Below are positions 25,348 through 36,961 of a stretch of DNA of 64,000 nucleotides, in pieces. Origin of the DNA: Tetrahymena elliotti 4EA (Eukaryota > Ciliophora > Oligohymenophorea > Hymenostomatida > Tetrahymenidae); NCBI GenBank assembly GCA_000231825.2, contig JH720305.1:159949-223948 (forward strand), written 5' to 3'. Position numbers and translations under genes: made by a program. The first letter of the stretch is position 1. Each line of letters begins with the position of its first letter. The notes under the pieces are model-generated. The model worked only from the letters and a program-made list of their open reading frames with translations. It was not told the DNA's origin and ran no database searches.

Positions 25348-27768
25348 ATGGCTTTTATTTTTTTTACTACTTTAATGATGAAATTAATAACTATTACCTG
25401 CTATGTTTAGGTTAAAGAGATAAATATTAAAATAAGTTCATAGACTGAGGATTATATTTACTTAAATTAATGTATGAATAGCTTTTTTATAAATAAAAGA
25501 ATTGAAAATGAGGAGTTTTTAATGCAGAGTGAGTTGATGGCGAACTATGAATTTCATAAAATAAAAGATGAATAATCATAAATGATGAGAGTAGGTGATT
25601 ATATTGTAATTTTAGATTCAAATTTTAGGTTTATTAAGCTGTAAATAAAATATGATTAGAATACTGACTTTAAATATGATAAATTCAAGATTACTATAGG
25701 AGATTCCTAAGAACTAAATATGATAAAAAACAGTTTTGAATCATATAAAGATGCATAAAAAGGAAATTTTATGTAAAATAAAAGAAAATTTAAGTTAATA
25801 GACTCTTCTTAGAATAGTAGTAACTTTGTTTTTATTTTAACTGGCAAGAAGATATTCAAAGTAAATTTAGATAATCCTCTGTAAAGAAATGACCAAGTCA
25901 GTTAATTGTATTATTTTTAAGATAAAGAAAATATAGATGATATTATATTTTATTCATTTGAGGATGAATAGGGATATAGATAATCTTATTTTTTAATTGT
26001 GTCATAGGGGAGTATTTTCATTTATAATTATGATAGAAATTAGATTAAGTTCACTGAAAAAATGAAAGGCTTAAAAAAAGATTAATTAAATATTACCATG
26101 ACTGTTCTATATAATGATATATTACTTCTAGTAGATCAAAGAACAGGGATCTTTTTTTATGGCTTACCTAATGGCAAAAATAGAAAAGATTTCTAAAGAT
26201 TACCTTTGTACATAGAAGCTTCTGATGTAATTGATGTTTTTGTATCAGAAAAATCTATAATTGCAGTGGAAAGTGAAGAATCTAATTCTGTCAGAGTTAT
26301 TATTACAGAGTATTATTATGCTATTGAGAATTCTATAGTCTTTGAGGTGAAAGAGTTGATTGAAAGATATACTAACTACTAAAAAGGGTATCTCAGCTCT
26401 TAACATTTTTATTTTATTTCTAATTTTGCCCTTCATTATATTACCCTTCAATAAAACTTTTCTAAAAGTCCAAAAGCTCTTTCATCTATTTTTAGTTAAG
26501 ATGATTTTTCTTTCTCACAAGATAAAATTCTTACTAATTCTGAAAGTGTGAGAATTCATAACTTTTTTATTATAGAGGCTTATCAAAATTTTTCTTAGAC
26601 TTTATTTGTAGGTTTAGAAAATAAAAGGATTAATTTATTTGCTTTGGAATAAACGGCTCCATCTATAGAAATTAAATTCAATTCATAACAAGATAATGAC
26701 GATATCGATGCTGATGATCAATAAAAATAGTAAGGACACAATAATAATGATTTTTAGCCTAATTCAGATATAGATAGTTATAATCCAAATGATGTTGATG
26801 TTGAATAAGAAGGCACTGATGAAAATTAATAAAATGAATAAAAGTAAGTTACAACTATATGTGCTGTTTTTGATTGTTCTGAATTTGAAAAATTTATTAT
26901 AGATTAATAGATGAATGGAGTTATTAGCAAAGACTAAGTAGAAATATTATCAAAAGTATATGATGAACATGAAGTTTCAGTTTATAAAGATTTTTGTTTA
27001 ATTACAACATAGATAGATTTTACTTTAAAAGAAAAGTAGAGCTGGATTATTAATTTGCTTTTTAATAAATTTTTCTACTATGGTTTATTAGGTTCTCTCT
27101 TATCTATACCTTTATCGTATTTGATTGTGAGGATTTTATTTTAATTAGAGATTAAAAATAAAATCTTTAATTTGATAAAGGAAAAGCTAAAACTGAAGAT
27201 TCGAAGTGATGAAAAAAATAATTTAATTACAAAAAAAGAAAATGATAAAGTCTATAAATCTGATTCTGAGAAAAATCAAAATTTTATAGAAATGTAAACT
27301 AAAAACGAGCAAAATGAATTAAACCAAGATCAAAAAAATCAAACAGATATGAAAAGAAAAATCTTCTCAAGAACAAAACAGAAAGGAGTGTAAAGTTCAG
27401 TTTACTAGTAAGTTGATCAAAATTAAAACCACAAGTATAGAGCTTCAGATACAAAAAGAATAAATAATTCAAACTAGGTGGATTTTCTCAAAGAAAAGGT
27501 GAAGCCTAATATTTACTTAAAATAAAATAAGGGTAAAGTCTTTTCTGATTTCAACAAATAATAATTTACCAGAAAGTAAAAAAGCCCTAAATTTTCATAA
27601 ATCTAAATAAAAGAAATGTCGACTTTACCTCAAAAGATGTAAAATCAAGCAACAGCTAATTTAGATAATGAAAACTTAAGAACTGAGGTAGTATTTACTG
27701 AAAATTTAAAAACAGAAACTGATGAACACTAGTTCTTTAAAGTGACAAAGTTAAACCATGACGAATGA
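25348..27768 (+). CDS. Type I single-pass membrane protein, unknown family
   Basis: A single uninterrupted frame of 806 codons plus TGA, without introns, which is unusual among the long genes here. The N-terminus is a clear signal peptide (Phe/Leu/Ile-rich, about residues 1-22). Residues 23-560 form a Lys/Asp/Asn-rich ectodomain with repeated short hydrophobic strands (for example YIVILDSNFRF and FVFILTGKK). This suggests an all-beta, propeller-like fold. An acidic Asn/Asp/Gln linker lies near 455-495. A TM helix follows at about 570-596 (FYYGLLGSLLSIPLSYLIV). The last ~210 residues form a basic, Gln/Lys-rich cytoplasmic tail. I do not recognise the family. A surface or endomembrane receptor or adhesion role is only an inference from topology. 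Confidence 0.8.
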
Positions 27769-28996
27769 TTAATTTATTTATTTATTCTAAATGCGGAAGA
27801 GAGAAATAAAATCAAAACTAATTCAAAGAAATAGTATTTTGCTTAATTTGGGTGTTTCAAAGAGGAAAAAAAAAAAAATTTTCCAAAAAAGATTCCATCA
27901 AAAATAATAAATAAAAAATTATTATTTATATGATCAAATTTGATTCAGATTGCTCGAAAATTTCCATCTACAAAAAATTTCTAGATTATTAATAAATTGA
28001 GTAACAAAAAATACTTATTTTGTTTATCTCTTTAACTTACTCAGTCAATTTTTTTTGTTATTAATAATCTAACATTTTAGATTAATTCATGTAAATTCTA
28101 AATAATTATTAATAAATACTGCTTTAAATCTTTTTTTCCCTTTTTTTCTGTAGTATTTTATTTTAGATTAAAATATGTTGCGAATACACAAATACTTGGA
28201 TAAATTTGTACCAATCATTCTTTATGGGATAGTTCTAAGGAAATTCAAAAAATGGGATAATGAAATTATTGATGTTAATTTTATTTTATAAATAAACAAA
28301 TATTGTATGAATGAGATACTAATATATATATTAAAATACATTTAATTATTTCTAATATCAAAAGAAGGATAGGGAAACAACTAATTTTATTTTGATAGGT
28401 TTTGTTTTAAAATCTAGAAAAGGTAATAGAATCGCTTAAAAAGTAAGCTCAAATGTGGAGAATTATTTTTTCACTCTATTTCTGTTTGTTTTTATTTTTC
28501 TTAAAAGAATTCTTAAAATGAAATGCAATTGCTTTTCATTTTAATAAAAAACTATTTTAAATAAGAATACTTTTATTCTTAATAGATTAATATCTAATGA
28601 ATGAAGAGATAATCTTTTTTTTGTTTAAAAATTAGGTAAAGAAATAATATTTTTTTAGATTACATAATTTTCAATTAATTTTTGTGATAAAAATAATCAA
28701 CGCAAACAAAAAGAAAATTAGAATCTGAAGAATATATTCACAAGTCAAAAAATTTACATTGGAATTTTTTGTTAGCGTTGAAATTGAATGAAATTCTTTT
28801 TGAAATGGGATAAGATTATTACTTGACTTACAAAGGTTAATTAAAATTAGTTAAGATTGATTTAGGTAAATCGAAAAAATAATTAATAGGACAAATAAAA
28901 AGGAAATAAGAGTATTTTATTTATTGAGAAAAGTCAATAATAAATTAAAAATAATAATTGTATTAATTACTGAAAGATATTTAAAAAAGAAAAACG
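27769..28996. other. Intergenic spacer with an inverted repeat
   Basis: AT-rich spacer of about 1.2 kb. The only structured element is a 14-bp perfect inverted repeat, TAGATTATTAATAA at 27982-27995 and its complement at 28058-28071. Imperfect matches extend inward, so the transcript could fold into a long hairpin. Confidence 0.55.
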
Positions 28997-30952
28997 ATGC
29001 AAGATAATTTCAGCCAGCTTTTGAATAAAAACCAAAATCAGAAAGGGTATTATTTGCCTTTAATAGCTAAATAAGAAAACAGAAAGTAGTAACCCTTGAC
29101 CTTTAATATGTCTGACATCAAAACAGAGAGCTTCGATTCTTATTTGAGTAATAGCATTAATACACCACCTTTTGAAATTGAGCACAATCACTTCTTAGAC
29201 AATAACTATTTTCAATCTGAAATTTAAAAATACATGAGATAGTAGCCTCCTTATGAGTAATCTAAGAGAGTAAATATAAATGAAAATAATGCCATAGCAT
29301 TATCAACAAAGGTTATTCATTCATTATAGATTGCTGAGTTAATGAATAGGTTTTAAAATGATTAATAAATCATATGCAATAGCAATATTAAAAAATTAGA
29401 AGATAATTTTTTAGAAAGGAGATTAATAATCAACACAAAATACTAGAATTTCGTTGTTCTTGATGTTTTTTAATTAATTCCTAATGAAGATATGAAAATA
29501 ATTCAATTTAAAATGGAATTAAGGGAATAGCAACATCAAAAGGATATCACCGATATAAAGCAACTCCATCAGTTAGAATTAAACAAAATAAACAGTTAGT
29601 TGAAGAGTAAAATTGATGAATATAATGTGTTTATACAATAGTAACAATAATAAATAATCAGCAACTAAGAAACTTTTAAAATCTAATAAGAGCAGGAAAG
29701 ATAGAAATATCTTCACACTATCGAAATGCAGGAGTAAAAGATTTAGCAAATGCAATAGCTTATAGAATAAAAATAAAGAAGCTATGAAGAATTAGAAAAG
29801 TAAGTCAAAATATAAAATTAGATGAATGAGCTACTGTAATCTCATATTGAAAGTATTATGAAATTAGACCAAATTTAAAAGCATAAATTATCACCTATTA
29901 GTTCGAATTCTTCCACTTTTCAATCACCGCCTAATATTATTTAAAAATTAGACAATTATTAAAACAGTTGCTTTCCCATCATAAAAAAAATTTCTAATTA
30001 AAACTTACAGACTTTAGATGATGAGTCTTTAATAACCTCGAATTTGAGCCCAATATCACCTCCTTAAAATCTTGATGGACTAAACCTTAATTAAACTCAA
30101 AATTATATGATCCTTCCTCAGTTACATAATCTTAACTCAGGAGGAGAAAAATAGTAGAAATATAATTTTTCTCAAATATAGGAAGATCTTTAATAATCCA
30201 TCATTCCTTAATTTCTTAATTAGTCTGAATTCTTTGCTGTAAATGAAATTAATAAAAACATTACTTCACCTTAATTAGCCCAAAGTCAATAAATTTAATC
30301 GTTACCTCCTATTACTTCTCAAACCCAATCTAATGTAAATAAAATTAAGGAAGAATTTTCCAAAGAAAGTGAAAAGGCTAGCAAAATTAAGATTGATAAT
30401 GACATAAATGCAACTGATGAAGATCAAGAACTAATTTTTTATAGCAATAATAATTAGAATGACATGAGTAACTCAGAAAAAGAAAAAAGCGGTTCTTAAA
30501 AGCATTAAGAGGAGCTTAATCAAAACGATTAAGAAAAATCAATAAAATAAACTGCAAAAAATGTGCCAAAAAACTTCATAAAAGCATTTAAATCCTTCAT
30601 AAATTCAGTGCCGAATAGAAGCATTATTAAATAGATAAAGAATTTTAAAGCAGATAGCGAGTACTTCTCAATAAAGAATAAGCTGAATGAGATAATTAAA
30701 AAAAATAAAATAAACAATGAGATGATTGTCTTTTTAATATAAAATGAGGAATTCAGTAGTATCTTCTAATTCTTTTTAGAGAATAGAGCTTAAGACTGGA
30801 TCGAAGAGTCATAAATAAAGGATAAAAATATTCATATTAAATACCTAAAAAGGTATTAAGAAGCTTTTACTAATGACAAATATTTAGGAAAAATAAAAAT
30901 AAACTCAAAGAAAAATTATTAACCCATAAACATCCCTGGTGAATCAAATTGA
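28997..30952 (+). CDS. Coiled-coil protein with C-terminal globular domain, unknown function
   Basis: An intronless frame of 651 aa. Residues 1-110 are low complexity. About 110-180 looks folded (ALSTKVIHSLQIAELMNRF, then RRLIINTKYQNFVVLDVF). About 165-300 is a Gln/Glu/Lys coiled coil. About 300-480 is Ser/Pro/Gln-rich linker. The end (about 520-640) is a compact helical domain: NVPKNFIKAFKSFINSV, then KIKNFKADSEYFSIKNK, then FSSIFQFFLENRAQDWIEES. My impression is that similar C-terminal KNF-x-KAF domains recur in ciliate proteins, but I cannot name the family. It is probably cytoplasmic and self-associating through the coiled coil. Confidence 0.8.
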
Positions 30953-32872
30953 ATTCGACAACTTACTTTATTTAAATTTAATTAAATTATCCATAATTCT
31001 TTTTCAAACAATAAATACTGTCAAATACTCTTTTCTAAAAAAGTCGAAATTTTATTTTGATTTTCGATAACGAGCAAGGATGACGATATAATTTTTTTGA
31101 AAAGTTCGAAATTGAAACTAATTTCTTAATTAGAGGCTTTACAGTAGTATATAAATAAGTAGTTTCATAAAAATAAAATCCATAAATTGTAATTCAAATT
31201 GGATACCTATATTACTCCTTTACATAAACTTAAATCTAATTTATCTTATATAACTTCTGTCAATCTGTTAAAAATTCATCACAAATATTTAATTATGAAA
31301 TATCTCGAAACAAAATAATAATACTTTATAAACATTTTAAATTCGAATTGATTGCTCTCTTTGAATTTTTGAGTTAATTAATTTTTTGACCTTTCTTTGA
31401 TTTTCGTAATTGAAACTTATTTATGAAAATTAATATTTCTCAAACAACAAACACTATAGAAATAAAAAAAGTTGTCGTATTTTTATAATTAAATTCGAAT
31501 TTGGTTCCTTTTTTCATTATATTTATGTTAATTGACATTTCTTTTATTTGTAAAATTAAGTGATTCATCCAAAATTTGTTTCACTTTTAGATAATCTATA
31601 CCAATATTTTGTAAAGTAACTATTTGAGAAACAAAAAAAGAGACAAATTAAAACTAGAACCAGGGTTTTTTATTTATCTTTAGATCAAATGATATTTCAA
31701 TATAAACATTTAAACAAATCTTTTATTATTTGTTCGAATTTTAGATAAAATATTTATTTTAAAGGGATACCTAAAGATAAGCTAAACGATTTAAATTTTT
31801 TGAATTTTTTGAAAGATTCTGCTATTTAGATATTCTCTATCAATTAAAACTTGAGCTGAAAAATAATTTATTTAAAATTTTTTGAAAAAAATTGGAATCA
31901 TCCATCATCTTTTAATTTTTCCTATCAAAACTTGGATCATAAAGTAATTATTCTATTGTTTTCATTTTATGATATTATATTTTAGTTTAATTGAGTGTTA
32001 ATCATTCTTTTTCAATCTTTAGAAATAAAGTAAAAAATATATTATTAATGGAATTCAAATAGGAATATCATCATGTTTAGATAATCCCTATCAATTATAA
32101 CTTGAATTATAAAACAATCATTTTAAATTTTTAGTTGTTTTTGAATGTTATTTTAAATTTGCATATTTCTGCCTTAGCTTGGCTAATAATAGGATTTATT
32201 TTAATTAAGTAAGGTGCTCCTAATACTTGGATGAACGCAGTTAATATTGCCAATTACTTTTGATTGAATTGAAATTGGAAAATTATACTTTTTTGATAAT
32301 AAAAGTAAAAAAAATATATTTCAAATAGAATTCCTGTTAAAATCATCAATTTAAATATTGTTAAGTGATACAAATAAAAATTATATTACTCTTTTTACAA
32401 TTTTTTTGAATTTTTTGATATTCTTGAATAATAATTAAAATGAAAAATCTAAAATAATAATTTTTCAAATTTTCTAAATAAAATAATTATGCCACTTATA
32501 TTAGAATAGATGAATTCAATTTCGAATCAATGTTAAATATTAAAATTAAAAGATCATGAAAAAAAAGAAAAATTATTTTTTCAAATTTTTAGATTTTCTT
32601 TGAAATTTCAGATTAAAATATTATTCTGTATCCAATAATCTAATTAATTTTAAAAATTATATCTTTTAGAAGTTTTCTTATGGCCATATATGATCCATAT
32701 TTTTTGCAAAATTTAAACCTGTTGTTTTGATTTTAACAAAATTTTAAATTTTATATGAATAATTAATTTATTGTTTTAAATAATTATCAAAAATTTGCTA
32801 GTTATTTTCAAAAACTTTAAAAGGAAGAAAACACACAAAAATTAAGGATATTAATATAGATTAGCTTTAAAA
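30953..32872. repeat. Long spacer with degenerate ~83-bp repeats
   Basis: This 1.9-kb gene-free stretch has recurring blocks of TTTAGATAATCTCTATCAAT followed by AAAACTTGGAT-like sequence. TTTAGAT cores are near 31588, 31680, 31740, 31827 and 32076, and CTATCAA cores at 31837, 31922 and 32088. Spacings of about 60-92 bp, or twice that, indicate an eroded tandem array from about 31500 to 32130. No reading frame is supported. A slightly GC-richer patch at 32160-32260 has no recognisable RNA fold. Confidence 0.5.
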
Positions 32873-34305
32873 ATGGATGATAAAATCAAGAATAAATGGG
32901 ATTAGTTTAAATCTAAAGAAGAGGAATACCTCAAAATGAATGAATAAATAGAGGAAAGAAGAAAAAATATCTAAAATAAATTGGTAATAATACATTTTAC
33001 TTATGATTTAGTCTTATTAATATTATTTTTGTTTTTGTAGAATCAAAAAGAATAAGATAATCAGGAAGCAGAATAAGATGTTGACTTAGATGATAAATAA
33101 AATTATCAATAATATGATAATTAAGAAGATGACTATGATGAGTTTGGATTAAATGAAAAGGAATTTAATGAAGAATAAGATGATGAATAAGATAAACCTA
33201 AAGAATTTTCAAATAGAGATTACATAAATAAGATAATTTAGAGAGTCAATCAAGAAGATGATGACGAAGCATAAACAGTCAGTTATAAAAAAAATAAAAA
33301 TCCAAATAAATACTTATAAGGAAATGAGGAAGGGGAAGAACAAAAGTAAGGAGATGATTATGAAGATGATGATGATGATGATGACATTGATGCAGAAAAA
33401 TTGCTAAAAAAGCAAGAACAATTAGAAGAAAAATTAAATAAATATAAAAAAATAGATTCTAAAAAGAATGAAGAATTGATTGAACTAGAAATGCTTGTTG
33501 AGGAATAAGGTAATTTTCTATTTTTCAAGAAGAAAGTTTTATTTTTATAAATTAAATTAAATCAAATCAAAAAGAAAAAATTATTAGAGTTTAGAGAATC
33601 AGAAAGGATGGTTTGCTGAGTGAAATAGAGTCTCTGTAGGATACTTTGAAAGTAAAAGAGAGTATTTTAAGTTAATTAGGAGAAAAAGGGAAAACATTTG
33701 AAGAAGAAACTGAATCTTATTAAGTTTAAATTAATTTGTTGAATGAAAAAATGGAGGAAACTAAAAAGATGACAGCTAAGTTTGGGTAATAGAAGCAATA
33801 AGAAGATAAAGAATGTAAAGCTGTTTAAAATGTAAATTATTATAAACATTGTTCGATGCATCATAAATAAATATATGCTTTGAATATTTGAATAGGAAAT
33901 AGATAATGTTAAAAAAGAAATTAAAAAGAAGGGAATGGAGCTCAATAAAAAAGATATAAAGTATTTATTTAAATTTTAATAGAAATCAAAAAATCATCTT
34001 TAAATACTTTTTTTAGAATTAATAGGTTATAAGAGGAAATAGACAAGATTAAAATGAATTTATAAGTTAATAGAGGTAATACTGCATCAGAAAAACAAGG
34101 TGATGCTAAAAAAGTCAATGAAAAGCTTTAATCAGACATTAAAAAATTAGATAGACAAATACAAGAATTGTTAAATGCATTTAAAAAGCAACTTAGACTT
34201 ATAGATATCCTTAAAAGATAAAAAAATCACTTAATTGCTGGCTAAATATTTGCTTACACTGAAGAATAATTTGTTAGTGCAATTGAAATGGGATAAAAAG
34301 TATGA
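32873..34305 (+). CDS. TEX9: TEX9-like coiled-coil protein
   Basis: Five exons, 32873-32983, 33041-33509, 33590-33831, 33896-33960 and 34017-34305, give 391 aa, the length I recall for human TEX9. The N-terminus KSKEEEYLKMNEQIEERR matches the TEX9 lead motif (KEEEYKKLN). An acidic Asp/Glu/Gln region (about 45-165) separates it from a continuous coiled coil. The C-terminus RLIDILKRQKNHLIAGQIFA followed by YTEEQFVSAIEMG is the TEX9 signature (LRRQK, then FTEEEFMKALEWG). Animal TEX9 is a centriolar-satellite or testis protein of unclear mechanism. A basal-body or ciliary role here is inferred. The donor at 33510 pairs with a GAG acceptor at 33589. The alternative acceptor at 33628 keeps frame but would drop 13 coding-like residues. 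Confidence 0.82.
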
Positions 34306-35214
34306 TCCATCTAAATATTTTAAAACAATAAAATGAAATACCAAAAAGAAGACAATTAAATTATCAACTTTAAATTTAGTATGTTTTATATTTTCTTTCT
34401 GGCTGGTATATTTTTATTTTCTTTGAAGCTAATCCATTTAATACTTTGAACTAATTCATATTTTTATCTTACATGGCTAATAGGTATATAAAAATCAGTA
34501 CAAATATCTTTTAATTAAAGAATATTAATTTAGTATGTACTTTTTTTGGTTGGTATGTTTATATTTGCTTGAAGCTTTTTGCAAACTAATTTTTTAATAT
34601 TTTGTCTTAGTAACATATTCCTGATAATTCTTAATGATCTATAAACTCAAATTTAAGTAGAATTATTATTATTATTGCTAAATTTAAATACTCATGTTAG
34701 CTTAGTTATAAAAATGAAGTTTATTAGATCTATTAAAAAATTAATTATTTAAACAGCTTATTATTGTGTGGATTTAAAATATCTTAAAAATCAAGTTATT
34801 ATTAAATTAAAGTAGAACTAATTTTCCTGAATGTGATAAATTTGAATGAAGTACATACAAATGCTAGAAATTCATTAAATTAAAAACAGAAAAAGTCTTT
34901 ATTTTTTTATAAATTTACTTGTTCTCCTTAGTATTTCAAAAATCTAACTACCTTTAAGGCTTAGAAGAAAAAGTAGAACTTCTTTTGGTGTAGAATAAAA
35001 TAGGTATTATTTATAGTTCATTAGGTTTATAATAAATTAATGTTACTTTCGAAATAATAGAAACAAAAATTCAGATGTTTGATTATAAAATAAAGTTATT
35101 TTGGAAATAATTGAAGGAATGAATAATTAGGATTAATCAGCAATATATATACAAAATAACATAATTAAAGTTCATAATATTGAAATCTTTGTTGATTGAT
35201 TGATTAATATTAAA
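34306..35214. repeat. Spacer between convergent genes with a duplicated segment
   Basis: About 0.9 kb of AT-rich sequence between TEX9 and WDR55. Two imperfect direct copies begin with AATTTAGTATGT (near 34374 and 34530). They share TGGTATGTTTATATTT and TTGAAGC..AATTTTTTAATA words over about 90 bp. Nothing else is supported. Confidence 0.45.
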
Positions 35215-36961
35215 TCATTTGAAATCAGAAAAGAAGTTTTAGATTTTATTTCTATTATGTACATTCTTTTATGCTTTTTCAGAGAGTCTTACACGTCTTT
35301 ATTTAGTTGTTTTTTATTCTTTCTTTTTACTAACTTCATCATCTGAGTCATCGTCATCATCATCAGATTCATCTTCCATACCATCACCTCCTTTTTATTT
35401 TTTCTACTTCTTTTTATTATCTTCATCTTCCATTCCTTCATCGTCGTCATCACTATCATCATCATCATCACTATCTTCATCTTCAAAATCAGAATCATCC
35501 ATATCATTTCCAACTTTTTCTTTTTTAGTTCTTTTAACTGGCTCATCACCACTGTCATAACCTTCCCAAGTATTTTCTCCAACTTAGTCTCTGCCATTTA
35601 CGAACTTAGAAACATCATAAAATTTTATACTATTATCATGTGATAAAGAAGCCAAGAATTTTCTGCAATGTGATAAACTTAATTTTGTAATAGGGAAATT
35701 TTCATCTTCTTCATGCTGACCTAAGATTTGTAATTATTTATTTGGATATACACTAACTCCTCTAACAAATCCATCTTCGCTACCAGTAATTAAAGTGTTC
35801 TCATCAAGCTTAATCTATATTAATAAATTTATTTTTCATGAAAATAATTGATTGATATAAGTATGTATATTTACCATGTGATCAATAGTATTAGCATTAA
35901 ACAAAATACGATCTTTACAGTCACCAAACCAATCCCATTTGAATAATAAAATAATACCCTCAGATGTGCTTGTTGCAACAAACTTATCATTCTTTACTAA
36001 TTAAATAGAAGTTAAATCTTCTTCCATACAATCACTTAAAGCATAAAGTTTATCTTTTGCATTATTTGATTTTCTAATATCATATACAGCCAAAGTTCCA
36101 TCAAGTCTTTTATTTATCATAAAATTATTCTATTATTTCTGAAATATTTTTAATTATTTAATCTTACGAAGTAGTGAGTAAGTAATTTAAGTTCTCAGGA
36201 ACTGCAACACCTGTAATAGCTTCTGCTTATTCACTGCCTTCATAAACGCATTTGCTACTCTTTAAGTCCCAAACCTTTATATGTCCGTTATCATCACCAC
36301 TAATAAGAATATCATCATTAAGGAACTTAACTAAATTAATTGATTCCCTTTATTTTAAAGTTAAAAAAATTCATTTTTGATGTCTGCTTGCTTTATTTCT
36401 AATTATTCTTTTGGCTTAATAATTTGGCTTATTATAGAGTAGTTGCTTATTTTGATTGGAAGTTTAAATTTATAATTCTTTAAAGTTTTACTTGTGAGCG
36501 TCTTTCATATGAATAGATAAGTTGCCATTTGTGTCAATAACAGAAAATGATTTATCTTTTGAGCCAGTTGCTAAATCTATAAATTGTTAAAAAAGTCATT
36601 TAGAATATGCATATTGAATTAGGTGTTGTGTTTTACTCAATCCATTTGGAGAAAAGCAGCAAGTACGAGTTGATTATTAGTGATGCTTAAAAACTGCAAG
36701 ATCATTGACTTCATCTGAATTGTAACTTAAACTGTTAATTAAGTAATAATATAGATTAAAATAGCATATTCCTCAAATGTATCTATGAATTGAATAAAAA
36801 GCTAAAAATGATGCAGAATTAAAGATAAGTCTGATTATTTACATTTTAACCCAACCATTAATTAATGTGCAAGCAAGTAAATCTTTATTAGGGTGGAAAT
36901 CTAAATCGAATAAGTGATCCTCTGCGAAGTAGAGAGGAGGTTCCATAACGTATTAATCCAT
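35215..36961 (-). CDS. WDR55: WDR55 / Jip5-type WD40 protein
   Basis: Six exons in transcript order: 36961-36843, 36731-36637, 36576-36492, 36347-36168, 36106-35875, 35814-35215 (436 aa). The N-terminus DHLFDLDFHPNKDLLACTLI is the WDR55 first blade. Later blades read CCFSPNGLNLATGSKDKSF, LISGDDNGHIKVWDLK, LLTTSLDGTLAVYDIRKS and LISLSHDNSIKFYDV-like. A large acidic tail with Asp/Glu runs and KKK clusters follows (about 335-415). The protein ends in IQNFFSDFK, like the FFxDL ending of WDR55. The family is nucleolar and needed for rRNA processing and 60S assembly (yeast Jip5). Intron 36107-36167 was fixed because only that acceptor restores TTSLDGTL. Confidence in the orthology is high, though single-copy status was not checked. 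Confidence 0.9.

Noticed and set aside
32160..32260. Possible tRNA or other structured RNA in a GC-richer patch
   Set aside because: No cloverleaf with T-loop GTTCRA or a 7-bp acceptor stem could be drawn.
33590..33628. Using acceptor AG 33628 for TEX9 intron 2
   Set aside because: It also keeps frame, but would discard coding-like sequence RIRKDGLLSEI that continues the coiled coil. The acceptor at 33589 is preferred.
35289..35597. Met/Lys-rich minus-strand frame
   Set aside because: It is a frame-shifted reading of the Asp/Glu tail of WDR55, where GAT/GAA runs become ATG/AAG.
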